64,000 bases of DNA from Streptomyces sp. NBC_00353 (lineage in GTDB: Bacteria > Actinomycetota > Actinomycetes > Streptomycetales > Streptomycetaceae), in assembly GCF_036108815.1 (NCBI RefSeq), contig NZ_CP107985.1, positions 682,001 through 746,000 on the forward strand, read 5' to 3'. Position numbers and translations under genes: made by a program. Each line of letters opens with the position of its first letter. Position 1 is the stretch's first letter. Of the stretch, positions 41,445 to 50,294 are shown piece after piece. The notes below the pieces were generated by a model that saw only the letters and a list, made by a program, of their open reading frames with translations, ran no database searches and was not told where the DNA came from.

Positions 41445-42149
41445 ATGAACGCGCCTATGGAGCCATCCGAACTCCTCACGCCCTCGCCCGCGATTCTCAC
41501 CGACGTCCGGATCGGGTACGCCCGGCTCTCGACCGGCGGGCAGAAGCTCGACCGCCAGGTTGACGCGCTCACCGCGGCGGGCTGCCGCCGCATCTTCGCC
41601 GACAAGAAGTCGAGCAAGAACAACCTCCGCGCCGAGCTCAAGGTGTGCCACGCCTTCCTCACCCCTGGCGACAGCCTGGTCGTCCCCTCCCTCGACCGCT
41701 ACGATCGGTCACTCCAGGACCTCGTCAACATGGTTGCCGAACTCCGTGAGCGCGGCATCGGCTTCCGGTCCCTGCACGAGGCGCTCGACACCACCACCCC
41801 GGGCGGGCGCCTGATCTTCCACGTCTTTGCCGCCCTGGCGGAGTTCATCCGCGCACTCATCGTCGCCGGCACCCGCGAGGGCCTGGCCGCCGCCCGCGCC
41901 CGCGGCCGTACGGGAGGGCGCCCCACCGTCGTCAACGAGGACCTCATCCGCGCGGCCCGCGACATGCTGCCCGACCCGGCAAACAGCGTCACCACCATCG
42001 CCAAGATCCTCGGCGTCTCCGTCGGCACGCTCTTTAACCAAATCCCGGAGCTGAAAGAGCTCCGGGACTCCCGCGTCCCGCGCCAGTTGGAGGGAACCAG
42101 CCAACCAACCCCCGCTCCTTGCTGTGGGGGGCGGAGGCACGAGCTCTGA
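41445..42149 (+). CDS. Serine recombinase (resolvase/invertase)
   Basis: A 234-residue protein. The catalytic domain begins DVRIGYARLSTGGQKLDRQV with the nucleophile Ser in RLST, followed by LVVPSLDRYDRSLQDLVNMV, then GFRSLHEALDTTTPGGRLIF and HVFAALAEFIRALIVAGTRE. The C-terminal helix-turn-helix is LIRAARDMLPDPANSVTTIA with KILGVSVGTLFNQIPEL. This is a Tn3-type resolvase or invertase. The ATG at 41445 adds a short leader; an ATG at 41457 is possible. A Tn3 transposase fragment lies at 47453, so it may be part of a broken Tn3-family transposon. Confidence 0.88.
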   Translation: MNAPMEPSELLTPSPAILTDVRIGYARLSTGGQKLDRQVDALTAAGCRRIFADKKSSKNNLRAELKVCHAFLTPGDSLVVPSLDRYDRSLQDLVNMVAELRERGIGFRSLHEALDTTTPGGRLIFHVFAALAEFIRALIVAGTREGLAAARARGRTGGRPTVVNEDLIRAARDMLPDPANSVTTIAKILGVSVGTLFNQIPELKELRDSRVPRQLEGTSQPTPAPCCGGRRHEL

Positions 42150-42159
42150 ACCTGACCTC

Positions 42160-44508
42160 CTATTCGGTGCGCAGGGCCGTGGCGGTTCGGGCCCTGGCGG
42201 CCCAGCCGGCGGGCAGGAGCGCACCCAGGGTGGCGATGAGCAGGCCGCCGAGTGCGAGCGGGAGCAGTTCGGTCCCGTGGTAGACGGCGATGGCGGAACT
42301 GGGGAGGCGGAGCCCCACGCTGTCGCCCATCGCGGGGATGACCCAGCCGTGCAGGGCTACGCCGAGCGGCACGCCCAGAGTGCCCGCGACCAGGCCGGTC
42401 ACTACGACCGAGGTGATGACCATCGCGATGGTCTGCCGGGGGGTCATGCCGAGCGCCTTGTGGACACCGATCTCCCGGACGCGCTCGCGGGTGTCGAGCA
42501 GCACGCCGTTGAGCACGCCGAGCGCGGCAACGGCGACGAGCATCAGCGTGAGGATCACGGACAGCGCGTTGAGCGTGACGACCATGTCGCCGCCGGCGTC
42601 GAGCCCGCCGGCCCGAGCGGTGGCCCCCAGCGGTGCCAGGTCGTTGTTCAGCGCGTCGACGTAGCCGGTCACGTCGGTGCCTGTCGTGACAGCGATGTGA
42701 TGGCTCGTCTCCGTCAGGTCGGGATGTGCGGCCGTGAGGGTCGAGGCGTCGGTGAAGACCTGCATGCCGTCGTTACGGGGGTCGAGGACCTCGCCGACGA
42801 TCCGGACCGTGACCGGCTCGGCCAGGCCGTTCAGGGTGACGGTGTCGCCGATGCGTGTGCCGGTGGCGGCCAGGAAGGGGGTCGGGACCACGGCCTCGCC
42901 GGGCTTGTCGATCCATCGGCCCGAGACCATCGTGTAGCCGCCCCAGGAGGCGTCGCCGGTGAAGGCGATCACGTCGATGGTGCCGGTCAGGCCGGACACG
43001 GTCGCCCGTACCGTCGCGGCGCTGTAGTACTTCCCGGTTCCGGCGGCGGCCTCGATGGCCGCGGCAACTGCAGCGGGATCGGCCTTGGGCTGCTTCTCGG
43101 GGTCAGGGCCTTGGGGTCCGAAGTTCGGCAAGGGCGCGGGCACGACGACATCGGCGGCGTCGTGGGCCTTGGCTTTCATCACCTGGCCGAGCGAGGCGCC
43201 CATCCCCACGGTGAACGTGACGGCGATGGTGCCGAACAGGATCGCCGTGCCCATGGCCAGCGCGCGGGCGGGCCGCGCGAAGGGCCGGGCCAGGCCCAGC
43301 GAGACCGGCTGCGGCAACGGCAGCCGTCCGGCCAGGCGGGCCGCCCATCGGCCGCGCCCCGCCGAAGCGGTACGCCCGACGGCGAGCGCATCGACCGTAC
43401 GCAGCCGCCCGGCCCGCCAGGCACTCGCCCACGCGGTCGCCGCCACCAGACAGAGCACCCCGGCGATCACCGCCAGGTCGACCCAGGGGGCAATGGCCAG
43501 GGACGAGGTGCCGTAGACCTCCTCGGTCTCGGCCAGTACGGGGACGGCAAGCAGGTGACCGGCGAGGACACCGAGGGCCGTACCGACGACGGCCGGGATC
43601 AGTGCCTGGCCCACGTAGGCCCGCACGACCTGGGCCGGGGTGAAGCCGACGGCCTTGAGGATGCCGATGCGGCGCGTTCCCGTGCCGACGGCCGACGCGA
43701 CGACGTTGCCGACGATGAGCATCGACATGACCAGACCCAGGGCACCGAACGCGACGAGGAACGGGACGTAGACGGCGGTGTCGCGCTCGGCGGTCTTCTT
43801 GACCGTGAGCCATGACTGTTCGCCGACGGCCGTTCCCGGTGGCAGAGATTCCGTCACGGCCCTGCGGCCTGCGGTGATCTGTGCGGCGGTGCCCGCGTCG
43901 GTGAAGCGGTAGAGCATCTGGTAGCCGCCGATGCCCGGCGCGGTGAGCGCCCGCATCTGGGACGGAACCACCCAGGCGTCAGCGGTCTGCGTGACCGAGC
44001 GGGCCACACCGACCACCGTCAATGTCGGACCGCCGGGCAGATCGGGGAAGGCGAGCTTCATGCCAATGGTCGGGAAGAGCGAGGAGTTGGCGGACAGCAC
44101 GATCTCGCCGGAATGCGTGGACCACCGCCCGTCGAGCAGTGCCACCTCGTCCACGTCCTGGCCGGGATCGCCCCGGCCGACCACGGTCATCGGCCACCCG
44201 GGGACCGCCCCGTCCGACCGCGGGGTGACCGTCGCCGTACGGAACGGCCCGACCGCACTGCTCACCCCTTCGGTGTCCTTGGACTTGGACAGTTGCCCGG
44301 CACTCACCTTGCCCGCGTCGTACTGCACGGACAGATGCGCGCCGTGCTGCCTGGCGAAGGCGTCGTCGAAGGGCGCGCCGGAAACCACGAGCAGCGATCC
44401 GCCGAGGACGGAGGCGGCCACCGCCATCATCGTCGCGAGCCCGATCACCAGCGTCTGCACCCGGCGTCGGTTCACCCCCGAGCGCACCACCTTGCCGAGC
44501 GCGCTCAT
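42160..44508 (-). CDS. ABC transporter permease, FtsX/MacB-like
   Basis: A 782-residue membrane protein with the FtsX duplication. It has a first span near residues 21-43 (IGLATMMAVAASVLGGSLLV), an extracellular MacB-like domain (HGAHLSVQYDAG to KTAERDTAVYV), a three-span FtsX unit (VAFGALGLVMSMLIVGNVVA, then RRIGILKAVGFTPAQVVRAY), and a second copy with TRERVREIGVHKALGMTPRQ near the C-terminus. Such permeases export antibiotics or peptides or act as stress-sensing mechanotransducers with their ATPase. It overlaps the ATPase gene by four bases (ATGA). The operon is divergent from a histidine kinase/LuxR pair, which probably controls it. Confidence 0.96.
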   Translation of the reverse strand: MSALGKVVRSGVNRRRVQTLVIGLATMMAVAASVLGGSLLVVSGAPFDDAFARQHGAHLSVQYDAGKVSAGQLSKSKDTEGVSSAVGPFRTATVTPRSDGAVPGWPMTVVGRGDPGQDVDEVALLDGRWSTHSGEIVLSANSSLFPTIGMKLAFPDLPGGPTLTVVGVARSVTQTADAWVVPSQMRALTAPGIGGYQMLYRFTDAGTAAQITAGRRAVTESLPPGTAVGEQSWLTVKKTAERDTAVYVPFLVAFGALGLVMSMLIVGNVVASAVGTGTRRIGILKAVGFTPAQVVRAYVGQALIPAVVGTALGVLAGHLLAVPVLAETEEVYGTSSLAIAPWVDLAVIAGVLCLVAATAWASAWRAGRLRTVDALAVGRTASAGRGRWAARLAGRLPLPQPVSLGLARPFARPARALAMGTAILFGTIAVTFTVGMGASLGQVMKAKAHDAADVVVPAPLPNFGPQGPDPEKQPKADPAAVAAAIEAAAGTGKYYSAATVRATVSGLTGTIDVIAFTGDASWGGYTMVSGRWIDKPGEAVVPTPFLAATGTRIGDTVTLNGLAEPVTVRIVGEVLDPRNDGMQVFTDASTLTAAHPDLTETSHHIAVTTGTDVTGYVDALNNDLAPLGATARAGGLDAGGDMVVTLNALSVILTLMLVAVAALGVLNGVLLDTRERVREIGVHKALGMTPRQTIAMVITSVVVTGLVAGTLGVPLGVALHGWVIPAMGDSVGLRLPSSAIAVYHGTELLPLALGGLLIATLGALLPAGWAARARTATALRTE

Positions 44509-45212
44509 CGGACGGCCTCCGAGGCGACGGCCTGCGACCGGACGTCTTCGGTGATCCGGCCGTCGGCGATCCGGACCGTACGGTTCGTGCAGGACCGGGC
44601 CAGAGCCAGGTCGTGGGTGACCACGACGATGGTCTGGCCCTCGGCATTGAGGCCGGTGAGCAGCCTGCTGACGTCCTGTCCGGCGGCCGTGTCCAGGGCC
44701 CCGGTCGGTTCGTCGGCCAGGAGCAGCGCCGGCCGGTTCATCAACGCCCGGGCCACCGCGACGCGCTGCCGCTCGCCGCCGGACAGCCGCCCCGGGTAGG
44801 CGCGGGAGTGCCGGTCGATGCCCAGCAGTTCCAGGAGTTCCGCCGTCCGGCGGTCTGCCTCGCCACGTGCCATACCCGCGAGGCGCGCGGGCAGGACGAC
44901 ATTGTCGGTGACGGTCAAATCGTCGAGCAGGTTGAAGAACTGAAAGACCATGCCGATCTTCGACCGCCGGTAGAGCGCCGATCCGGCTTCGCCCAGCTGG
45001 TCCACCCGCACCCCGTCCACCGTGACGGTCCCCGTATCGGGCCGGTCCAGGCCCGCGATCAGATTGAGCAGCGTGGACTTGCCGCTGCCGGAAGGACCGA
45101 GGATCGCGACGGCCTCGCCGGGCTGCACGGTCAGCGACGCCTCGTGCAGAGCGGGCGGGCCGTCGTCGTATCGGCGGCTCACCTCGCGCAGTTCGATCAC
45201 CGGCGTGGTCAT
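44505..45212 (-). CDS. ABC transporter ATP-binding protein
   Basis: A 235-residue protein with Walker A GPSGSGKST, Q-loop in MVFQFFNLLDDLTV, signature LSGGERQRVAVARALMNRPA, Walker B LLLADEPTGALD and switch His in VVVTHDLALARSC. This is the LolD/MacB subfamily, which pairs with FtsX-type permeases. GGAG lies upstream of the ATG at 45212. It is first in the operon with the permease and faces the histidine kinase across 154 bases. Confidence 0.97.
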   Translation of the reverse strand: MTTPVIELREVSRRYDDGPPALHEASLTVQPGEAVAILGPSGSGKSTLLNLIAGLDRPDTGTVTVDGVRVDQLGEAGSALYRRSKIGMVFQFFNLLDDLTVTDNVVLPARLAGMARGEADRRTAELLELLGIDRHSRAYPGRLSGGERQRVAVARALMNRPALLLADEPTGALDTAAGQDVSRLLTGLNAEGQTIVVVTHDLALARSCTNRTVRIADGRITEDVRSQAVASEAVR

Positions 45213-45366
45213 GGAGGGCTCCTCAGGTACGGGCAGCTGGCTCCGCGAACGCTAGGAGCAGGCCCGCCCTGCACGCGTCGTCCGCCCGAACCCATTTCGG
45301 TACCGCGCTGGGACGATCCCCGGAAACGTCATCCCTGCGATGTAGGCGGGTGATGTATCCGGTGCG
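45213..45366. promoter_or_regulatory. Divergent promoter region, ABC operon and two-component system
   Basis: Both operons must start here. TATCCG at 45356-45361 lies six bases before the GTG at 45367, fitting a leaderless kinase transcript. No clear inverted repeat for the response regulator was found by eye. Confidence 0.4.
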
Positions 45367-46737
45367 GTGGGAATGACCACCGGGACGGACTCCGCAGGTC
45401 CGCGCGGCGGCGACAATGAACCGGTGATGGACGTACGTACGACGCTGGAGCGGCTGCGGGAAACCGCCCGCCGCACGGTCCGCGACGCCAGGCTTCCGAG
45501 CGGTCCACCGCTGCGGCCCACCCGGCGCGCCTGGCAGTTCGACGCGCTGGTGGCACTGGCACTCGGAATCGCCACCGTCTACTACGGCATCGACAACGCC
45601 GACAACGTCGTGGTGCGTGAGATCGCACCCGGCGTGGAGCGCGTCGTGCCGCGCCCGTCCGGCCCCGGCGGCATGGCCTTCATGGTGACCCTCGCGGTCA
45701 TCGCCTCGGGTTCTCTGGCGCTGCGCCGCCGCTACCCGCTCGCCGTGCTGTGCATCGTGACGGCCGCGACACTGGCGACACCGCAGAGCGTCCTGCGGCT
45801 GACCTTCTACGCGTTCGTCATCGCCGTCTACAGCGCCGCTGTGTACAGCCCGTACCGGGTGGCGACCCTGGCGGCGCTGCCGGTGTCGGTCGTCCTGGTC
45901 GGCACCTCAGGGAACTCGGTGACACCGATCGTCCCCAACGAATACATCGCCCTGCTGATCCTGGTCCCGATGGCCGTGGCCGCCGTCGGCCTGCGTACCT
46001 GGAAACTCCGGACCGACGAGGGCCACACCCGGCTCTCCGCCCTGGAACGCGAACAGGCCGAGGCACTGCGCCGGGCCGTCGAGCACGAGCGGGCCAGGAT
46101 CGCCCGCGAACTGCACGACGTCGTCACGCACAACGTCAGCGTGATGATCATCCAGGCGGGCGCCGCCCGCAAGATCATGAACACCTCTCCTGAGCAGGCC
46201 GGCGAGGCGCTGCTCGCCGTCGAGGCGGGCGGGCGGGCGGCCATGACCGAGCTGCGCCACGTCATGGGACTGCTCACCATGGCCGACGAGAGCGAGGGGA
46301 CGGACGGAGGTGCGGAGCTGGCCGATACGGCGGCGGAGTTGGCCCCGCAACCCGGCCTGGACCAGCTGGAAACGCTGGTCGGACGGGTCCGGGACACCGG
46401 ACTGCCCGTCGACCTGACTGTGACCGGCCCTCCCCGCCCCCTCCCGCCCGGCCTCGAACTCGCCGCCTACCGCGTGGTCCAGGAAGCCCTGACCAACACT
46501 GTGAAGCACGCGTCCGGCGCCGCCGCCGTCGTGACTGTCGAATACGGCCCGGAACGGCTCCGGGTGGAAGTCACCGACACCGGTGGGCACTCGGGCGCGG
46601 GCGCGGCCGCCGGGAACGGCCGGGGCCTGATCGGCCTGCGCGAGCGTCTCGCCGTCTACGACGGAAGCCTGAACACCGGCCGGCGGCTGACCGGCGGGTA
46701 CCGTGTGGAGGCGCTGATCCCCTTGGAGGCACCGTGA
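45367..46737 (+). CDS. Sensor histidine kinase (NarL-type, HisKA_3)
   Basis: A 456-residue membrane kinase. About five spans occupy residues 60-220 (FDALVALALGIATVYYGIDN; FMVTLAVIASGSLALRRRYP; LIIL-type spans to MAVAAVGL). The dimerisation box is ERARIARELHDVVTHNVSVM with the phospho-accepting His. The ATPase part has ELAAYRVVQEALTNTVKHAS (N-box), VTDTGGHSG-like D-box and GRGLIGLRERLAVYDGSLNT. It overlaps its response regulator by four bases (GTGA). An ATG at 45427 is an alternative start. It probably controls the divergent ABC operon. Confidence 0.95.
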   Translation: MGMTTGTDSAGPRGGDNEPVMDVRTTLERLRETARRTVRDARLPSGPPLRPTRRAWQFDALVALALGIATVYYGIDNADNVVVREIAPGVERVVPRPSGPGGMAFMVTLAVIASGSLALRRRYPLAVLCIVTAATLATPQSVLRLTFYAFVIAVYSAAVYSPYRVATLAALPVSVVLVGTSGNSVTPIVPNEYIALLILVPMAVAAVGLRTWKLRTDEGHTRLSALEREQAEALRRAVEHERARIARELHDVVTHNVSVMIIQAGAARKIMNTSPEQAGEALLAVEAGGRAAMTELRHVMGLLTMADESEGTDGGAELADTAAELAPQPGLDQLETLVGRVRDTGLPVDLTVTGPPRPLPPGLELAAYRVVQEALTNTVKHASGAAAVVTVEYGPERLRVEVTDTGGHSGAGAAAGNGRGLIGLRERLAVYDGSLNTGRRLTGGYRVEALIPLEAP

Positions 46738-47432
46738 CCGAGCCGCTGCGTGTGCTCCTCGCCGACGACCAGACCCTGGTGCGCACGGGATTCCGGTTGA
46801 TCCTCGGCGCCGACGGCATCGAGGTCGTCGCCGAGGCGACCAACGGAACCGAAGCGGTCGAAGCGGTCCGCCGCGCACGTCCCGACGTGGTCCTGATGGA
46901 CGTCCGGATGCCCGAGATGGACGGCCTGGAGGCCACCCGCCGCATCCTCACCGGCGCCCCCGGCGAACCCCGTGTCATCATCCTGACCACCTTCGACCTC
47001 GACCGATACGTCTATGCGGCACTGTCCGCCGGGGCCAGCGGCTTCCTCCTCAAGGACGTCACCCCCGAGCATCTGACCGCGGCCGTCCGCACGGTCCGTA
47101 CCGGCGACGCTCTCCTCGCGCCCGCCATCACCCGCCGCCTCGTGCAGCGGTTCGCCCAGCGCGGCAGCGACACCGCCGCCCTCCACCGCGACCTCGCGTC
47201 GCTCACCCCGCGCGAACTGGAGGTCCTCGGCCTGCTGGCCCGAGGGCTGAGCAACGCCGAACTCGCCACCCGCCTCCACCTGGCCGAGGCGACCGTCAAG
47301 ACGCACGTCGCCCGCATCCTCGCCAAGCTCGGACTCCGTGACCGTGTCCAGGCCGTCATCGTCGCCTACGAGACAGGGCTGATCAGTGCCGGCGCACGCG
47401 AGGCCGCCCAGCAGCCCACCGAGCAGGCGTAG
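46734..47432 (+). CDS. LuxR/NarL-type response regulator
   Basis: A 232-residue protein. The receiver domain has DD in VLLADDQTL, the phospho-acceptor Asp in DVVLMDVRMPEMDG, Thr in ILTTFD and Lys in GFLLKDV. The C-terminal LuxR helix-turn-helix is LT-PRELEVLGLLARGLSNAE then LATRLHLAEATVKTHVARIL. GTG start overlapping the kinase stop. It is the partner of the upstream kinase. Confidence 0.97.
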   Translation: MTEPLRVLLADDQTLVRTGFRLILGADGIEVVAEATNGTEAVEAVRRARPDVVLMDVRMPEMDGLEATRRILTGAPGEPRVIILTTFDLDRYVYAALSAGASGFLLKDVTPEHLTAAVRTVRTGDALLAPAITRRLVQRFAQRGSDTAALHRDLASLTPRELEVLGLLARGLSNAELATRLHLAEATVKTHVARILAKLGLRDRVQAVIVAYETGLISAGAREAAQQPTEQA

Positions 47433-47452
47433 ATCGAAGCCGAGACTTGGGC

Positions 47453-47560
47453 TCAGCAGCCGGAACTGTGCCTGTCCCGGTAGTTCATGTGGGCGAAGGC
47501 GAACCCGACGATCGAGGCGCCGTGCGTGTCGGTGTGCTACCGGTCGATCTCCTCACGTAG
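47453..47560 (-). pseudogene. Tn3-family transposase fragment
   Basis: The minus strand reads REEIDR-stop-HTDTHGASIVGFAFAHM then NYRDRHSSGC. TDTHGASxxGFAFxHLLG is a hallmark of Tn3-family transposase cores. Only about 20 family residues remain, with a stop before them. Together with the serine recombinase at 41445 it suggests a broken Tn3-like transposon around the ABC/two-component block. Confidence 0.6.
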
Positions 47561-47563
47561 CGG

Positions 47564-49066
47564 TCAGGCCTGGAGGTGGGCCAGGACTGCGTCGTGGGCG
47601 GCTGCCACGGCATGGCGGGAGTCGTCGGTGTGGTCGGCCGCGTCGAAGCCGTGGTGGCCGGCCGGGACGTCGATGATCTCGATCCGGGCTTCGGCGGCCT
47701 TGGCGGCGGCCAGGAACTCCTCGACGGTGGCCGCGAATTCGGCGTGCTCCAGGCCGGCCCGGGTGAGGACGATCGGCAGCTCCCCGGCTGTCCGCACCGC
47801 GGCCATGGGGCGGAACCGCGCGTCGACGGCGTTCCATCCGGGGGGCGGCGCGAGGACCGGGTAGTTCGCGGCGACGCAGCGCAGCCACGGCGGTGGCGCG
47901 GCGAGCCAGTCGGTGGCGAGCAGCCCGCCGGCGGAGAAGAACCACAGGGCGATGCGGTCGGCATCCACCCGCGGGTCGGCCCGGACGAGTTCGACGGCCG
48001 CGGCGATGTCCTCGGCGGCCTGCGCGTAGTCGGTGAGGGCGTACAGGCCGTGGTCGACGGTCACGCCGACGGCGCCCCGACTCGCCGCGTACCGGGCGTG
48101 GCCGGTGTAGACCGGCCAGTCCCGCGGGGTGGGCCGCAGCTCGGCTGCGACGGGGCCGCCGTGAACGAACACGACGGCGGGCCGGGGTCCGTCCGCGTCC
48201 GGCAGGTGGAGGTCGACCGAACCGATCCGCTCGCGCGGCCGCTCGGGGACGTCCAGTACGAAGGGCTTGAGGTAGAAGGGCTGTTCGTCGCCGCTCGCGG
48301 TGATCCGGTGCCCCTCGCCGGCGGCCGCCCGGAGCAGAACAGTGGCCAGCTCGTCAGGGGTGGAGAGCATCGGCCAGTGCCCGGTGGCGAGTTCGAAGAA
48401 GGTGACCTGGGGGTCGGCGAGCGCCCGGAACTGCGGCGGTCCGCTCCGAACCAGCGTCTCGACCATGGCGATGGTCACCCCGCCGGCGGTGCAGAAGACG
48501 CCAGTGGTGGGCAGTCCGGCGAGCGCCCCGCTCAGCCGCAGCGACTGAACGAGAGTGCCGGACGGATGCGGCGCGGCGTAGCGGTCCAGCCGGGCCAGCG
48601 CCTCCGCCGGGAGGCCGGTGGTGCTGCCCCAGCGATGCCACTCGTCGGGCTTCGGCACGGGGATCCGCCAGTCGTGCTCGGCCGCCCCGTCCCGGCTCAG
48701 CAGCCGCTCGCGGACTTCCTGGTCCGGGACGAGGGCGGCGTCGCCGTCCTGCGGCAGGCCGGCGTCCAGGTGAACGACCCGGCTGATCCGCTCCGGGCGG
48801 CGATCGGCGGCACCCAGCACCGGGTGGATGGCGTAGTCGTGGCCGACCAGCACCAGCTCCGGCGCGTCGAGGTGGTCGATCAGCTGCACCACATCCTCGA
48901 TGTGCGTCTCCAGGTCGGTGCCCGGCCCGGCCAGGTGGCGGCGCTCCCCGAGGCCGGTGAGGGTCAGCGGGTGCACCTCCGCCCCCGACCCGCGCAGCCG
49001 TTCGGCGGTCTCCCGCCAGATCCAGCCACCGGTGAAAGGTCCGGAAACCAATACGAACGCCGTCAT
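47564..49066 (-). CDS. Fused double alpha/beta hydrolase
   Basis: A 500-residue protein made of two hydrolases. Domain 1 (residues 1-235) has FVLVSGPFTGGWIWRETAER, LTGLGERRHLAGPG and, where esterases of this family have GHSYGG, the elbow VLVGHDYAIHPVLGAADR, so the nucleophile Ser is replaced by Asp. It ends in the ATGHWPMLSTPDELA His loop. Domain 2 (residues 265-500) has VVFVHGGPVAAELRPTPRDW, the elbow IALWFFSAGGLLATDWLA with a normal Ser, and DVPAGHHGFDAADHTDDSRH. It is divergent from a MerR regulator with an operator between them, so it is probably the regulated target. Confidence 0.9.
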   Translation of the reverse strand: MTAFVLVSGPFTGGWIWRETAERLRGSGAEVHPLTLTGLGERRHLAGPGTDLETHIEDVVQLIDHLDAPELVLVGHDYAIHPVLGAADRRPERISRVVHLDAGLPQDGDAALVPDQEVRERLLSRDGAAEHDWRIPVPKPDEWHRWGSTTGLPAEALARLDRYAAPHPSGTLVQSLRLSGALAGLPTTGVFCTAGGVTIAMVETLVRSGPPQFRALADPQVTFFELATGHWPMLSTPDELATVLLRAAAGEGHRITASGDEQPFYLKPFVLDVPERPRERIGSVDLHLPDADGPRPAVVFVHGGPVAAELRPTPRDWPVYTGHARYAASRGAVGVTVDHGLYALTDYAQAAEDIAAAVELVRADPRVDADRIALWFFSAGGLLATDWLAAPPPWLRCVAANYPVLAPPPGWNAVDARFRPMAAVRTAGELPIVLTRAGLEHAEFAATVEEFLAAAKAAEARIEIIDVPAGHHGFDAADHTDDSRHAVAAAHDAVLAHLQA

Positions 49067-49137
49067 GATCGCCTCCTTGCGTGCCGCGGTCCGCGCGGCC
49101 GGCCGTACCGGTCGTCCGCGCTCGCCGGTACGGTAGG

Positions 49138-49157
49138 AACTCCCCCTGAGGGAGGTT
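49138..49157. promoter_or_regulatory. MerR-type operator between hydrolase and merR
   Basis: AACTCCCCCTGAGGGAGGTT is an imperfect dyad (AAC-TCCC and GGGA-GGTT around CCTGA), the form seen in front of genes controlled by MerR proteins. It ends six bases before the TTG of merR and 71 bases upstream of the hydrolase ATG. Confidence 0.65.
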
Positions 49158-49163
49158 CAAGCC

Positions 49164-50099
49164 TTGTCCCCTGACGGAATGTGGAGCATCGGCGAGCTCG
49201 CCGAACAGGCGGGCGTCACCGTGAAGACCGTCCGCTTCTACTCCGACCGCGGCCTGCTGCCCGAGGCCTCGCGCAGTGCCGGCGGGCACCGGCGGTACGG
49301 GCCCGACGCGTTGGAAAGGCTGCGGCTGATCCGCTCGCTGCGCACCCTCGATCTGCCGGTGCCGGAGGTGGGCCGGGTGCTCGACCACGGCGACGGGCTG
49401 GCGGACGCACTGGAGGACGCCATCGACGGACAGCTGCGCGAGCTGGGCTCGCAACTGACCGCGCTGCGCTGGCGGGAGGCCGCCCTGCAGCTGATCCGGG
49501 ACTGCCCGGCCGAGGAGCGCGCCGACCGCCTGCGGCTGGTCGGCAGGGTGTCCGCCCCACCCAGCACGGCGCCGCTGGCGCGCTTCTGGCGGGGAGCCCT
49601 GCCCGTCCGGCTGTCGCCCCGGCTGGTCTCCTCGATCCTCGAGTACGCGGTACCGCAGCCACCGGCGGATCCGACGCCGGCCCAGGTGCTGACCTTCGCC
49701 CGGCTGTACGCCATCGCCACTGCGCCCTGCCCAGCTATCGACCCGCGCCGGCAGGCGGGCAACCGGACCGACAAGGTCCGCCGCCCCGACGTGCTGTACG
49801 ACGGCCTCTTCGATGCGTACACGCTGGCCGCGGCTGACCTGAAGGGGAACCGGGCACCGAAGCGGGGGCAGGCACTCGACTGCTTCGTCGCGGCCCACGC
49901 CGACTCGCGCGGCCTGCGGGACAGCCCGGAGTTCCGCCGCAGGCTCAGCGGGCTGCTGGCGCTGGCCGCCGATCCGATGGTCGACCGGTACTGGGAGCTG
50001 ACCGGCGAGCTGTCCGGCTCGCCGGAGCCGACCCTCGGGGCTGCCCACGAGTGGCTGCGGGCCTCGCTGGACACCGACGTCGCCGCAGCGGCCGGCTGA
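49164..50099 (+). CDS. MerR-family transcriptional regulator
   Basis: A 311-residue protein. The DNA-binding domain is MWSIGELAEQAGVTVKTVRF then YSDRGLLPEASRSAGGHRRY. A dimerisation helix follows (LADALEDAIDGQLRELGSQL). The 200-residue C-terminal part, with LARLYAIATAPCPAI-type helices and ADPMVDRYWELTGELSG, is long for a MerR protein and probably binds a small molecule. The TTG at 49164 is used in the listed coordinates; an ATG at 49179 is equally good. It likely controls the divergent hydrolase. Confidence 0.93.
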   Translation: MSPDGMWSIGELAEQAGVTVKTVRFYSDRGLLPEASRSAGGHRRYGPDALERLRLIRSLRTLDLPVPEVGRVLDHGDGLADALEDAIDGQLRELGSQLTALRWREAALQLIRDCPAEERADRLRLVGRVSAPPSTAPLARFWRGALPVRLSPRLVSSILEYAVPQPPADPTPAQVLTFARLYAIATAPCPAIDPRRQAGNRTDKVRRPDVLYDGLFDAYTLAAADLKGNRAPKRGQALDCFVAAHADSRGLRDSPEFRRRLSGLLALAADPMVDRYWELTGELSGSPEPTLGAAHEWLRASLDTDVAAAAG

Positions 50100-50222
50100 G
50101 CGGGGCACACCCGCTCAGCCGGCCGCTCTGGAGGTCGGCATGGAGGCCACCGCTCGGGTGAAGTCGACGAACGTGCGCATCGGCCGTGCTTGAGCGGGCC
50201 GGGCGGCAGCCTCCAACCAATT

Positions 50223-50294
50223 CACCAATTCACCGGGTCACCGGGTCACCGGGTCACCGGGTCACCGGGTCACCGGGTCACCGGGTCACCGAGT
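50223..50294. repeat. 8-bp tandem repeat (VNTR) at the fdh 3' end
   Basis: Nine units of eight bases: CACCAATT, seven perfect CACCGGGT, and CACCGAGT. The last two units at the high-coordinate side encode the fdh C-terminus and its TGA stop (50278-50280); the rest lie after the stop. Confidence 0.95.

Noticed and set aside
42124..43815. 563-residue plus-strand frame
   Set aside because: It is antisense to the ABC permease and has the Gly/Asp/Arg-rich composition of shadow frames.
41445..47560. A complete Tn3-family transposon
   Set aside because: No terminal inverted repeats or full transposase were seen, so only the pieces are reported.
47576..49174. 532-residue plus-strand frame
   Set aside because: It lies antisense to the fused hydrolase, whose motifs and start signals are clear.
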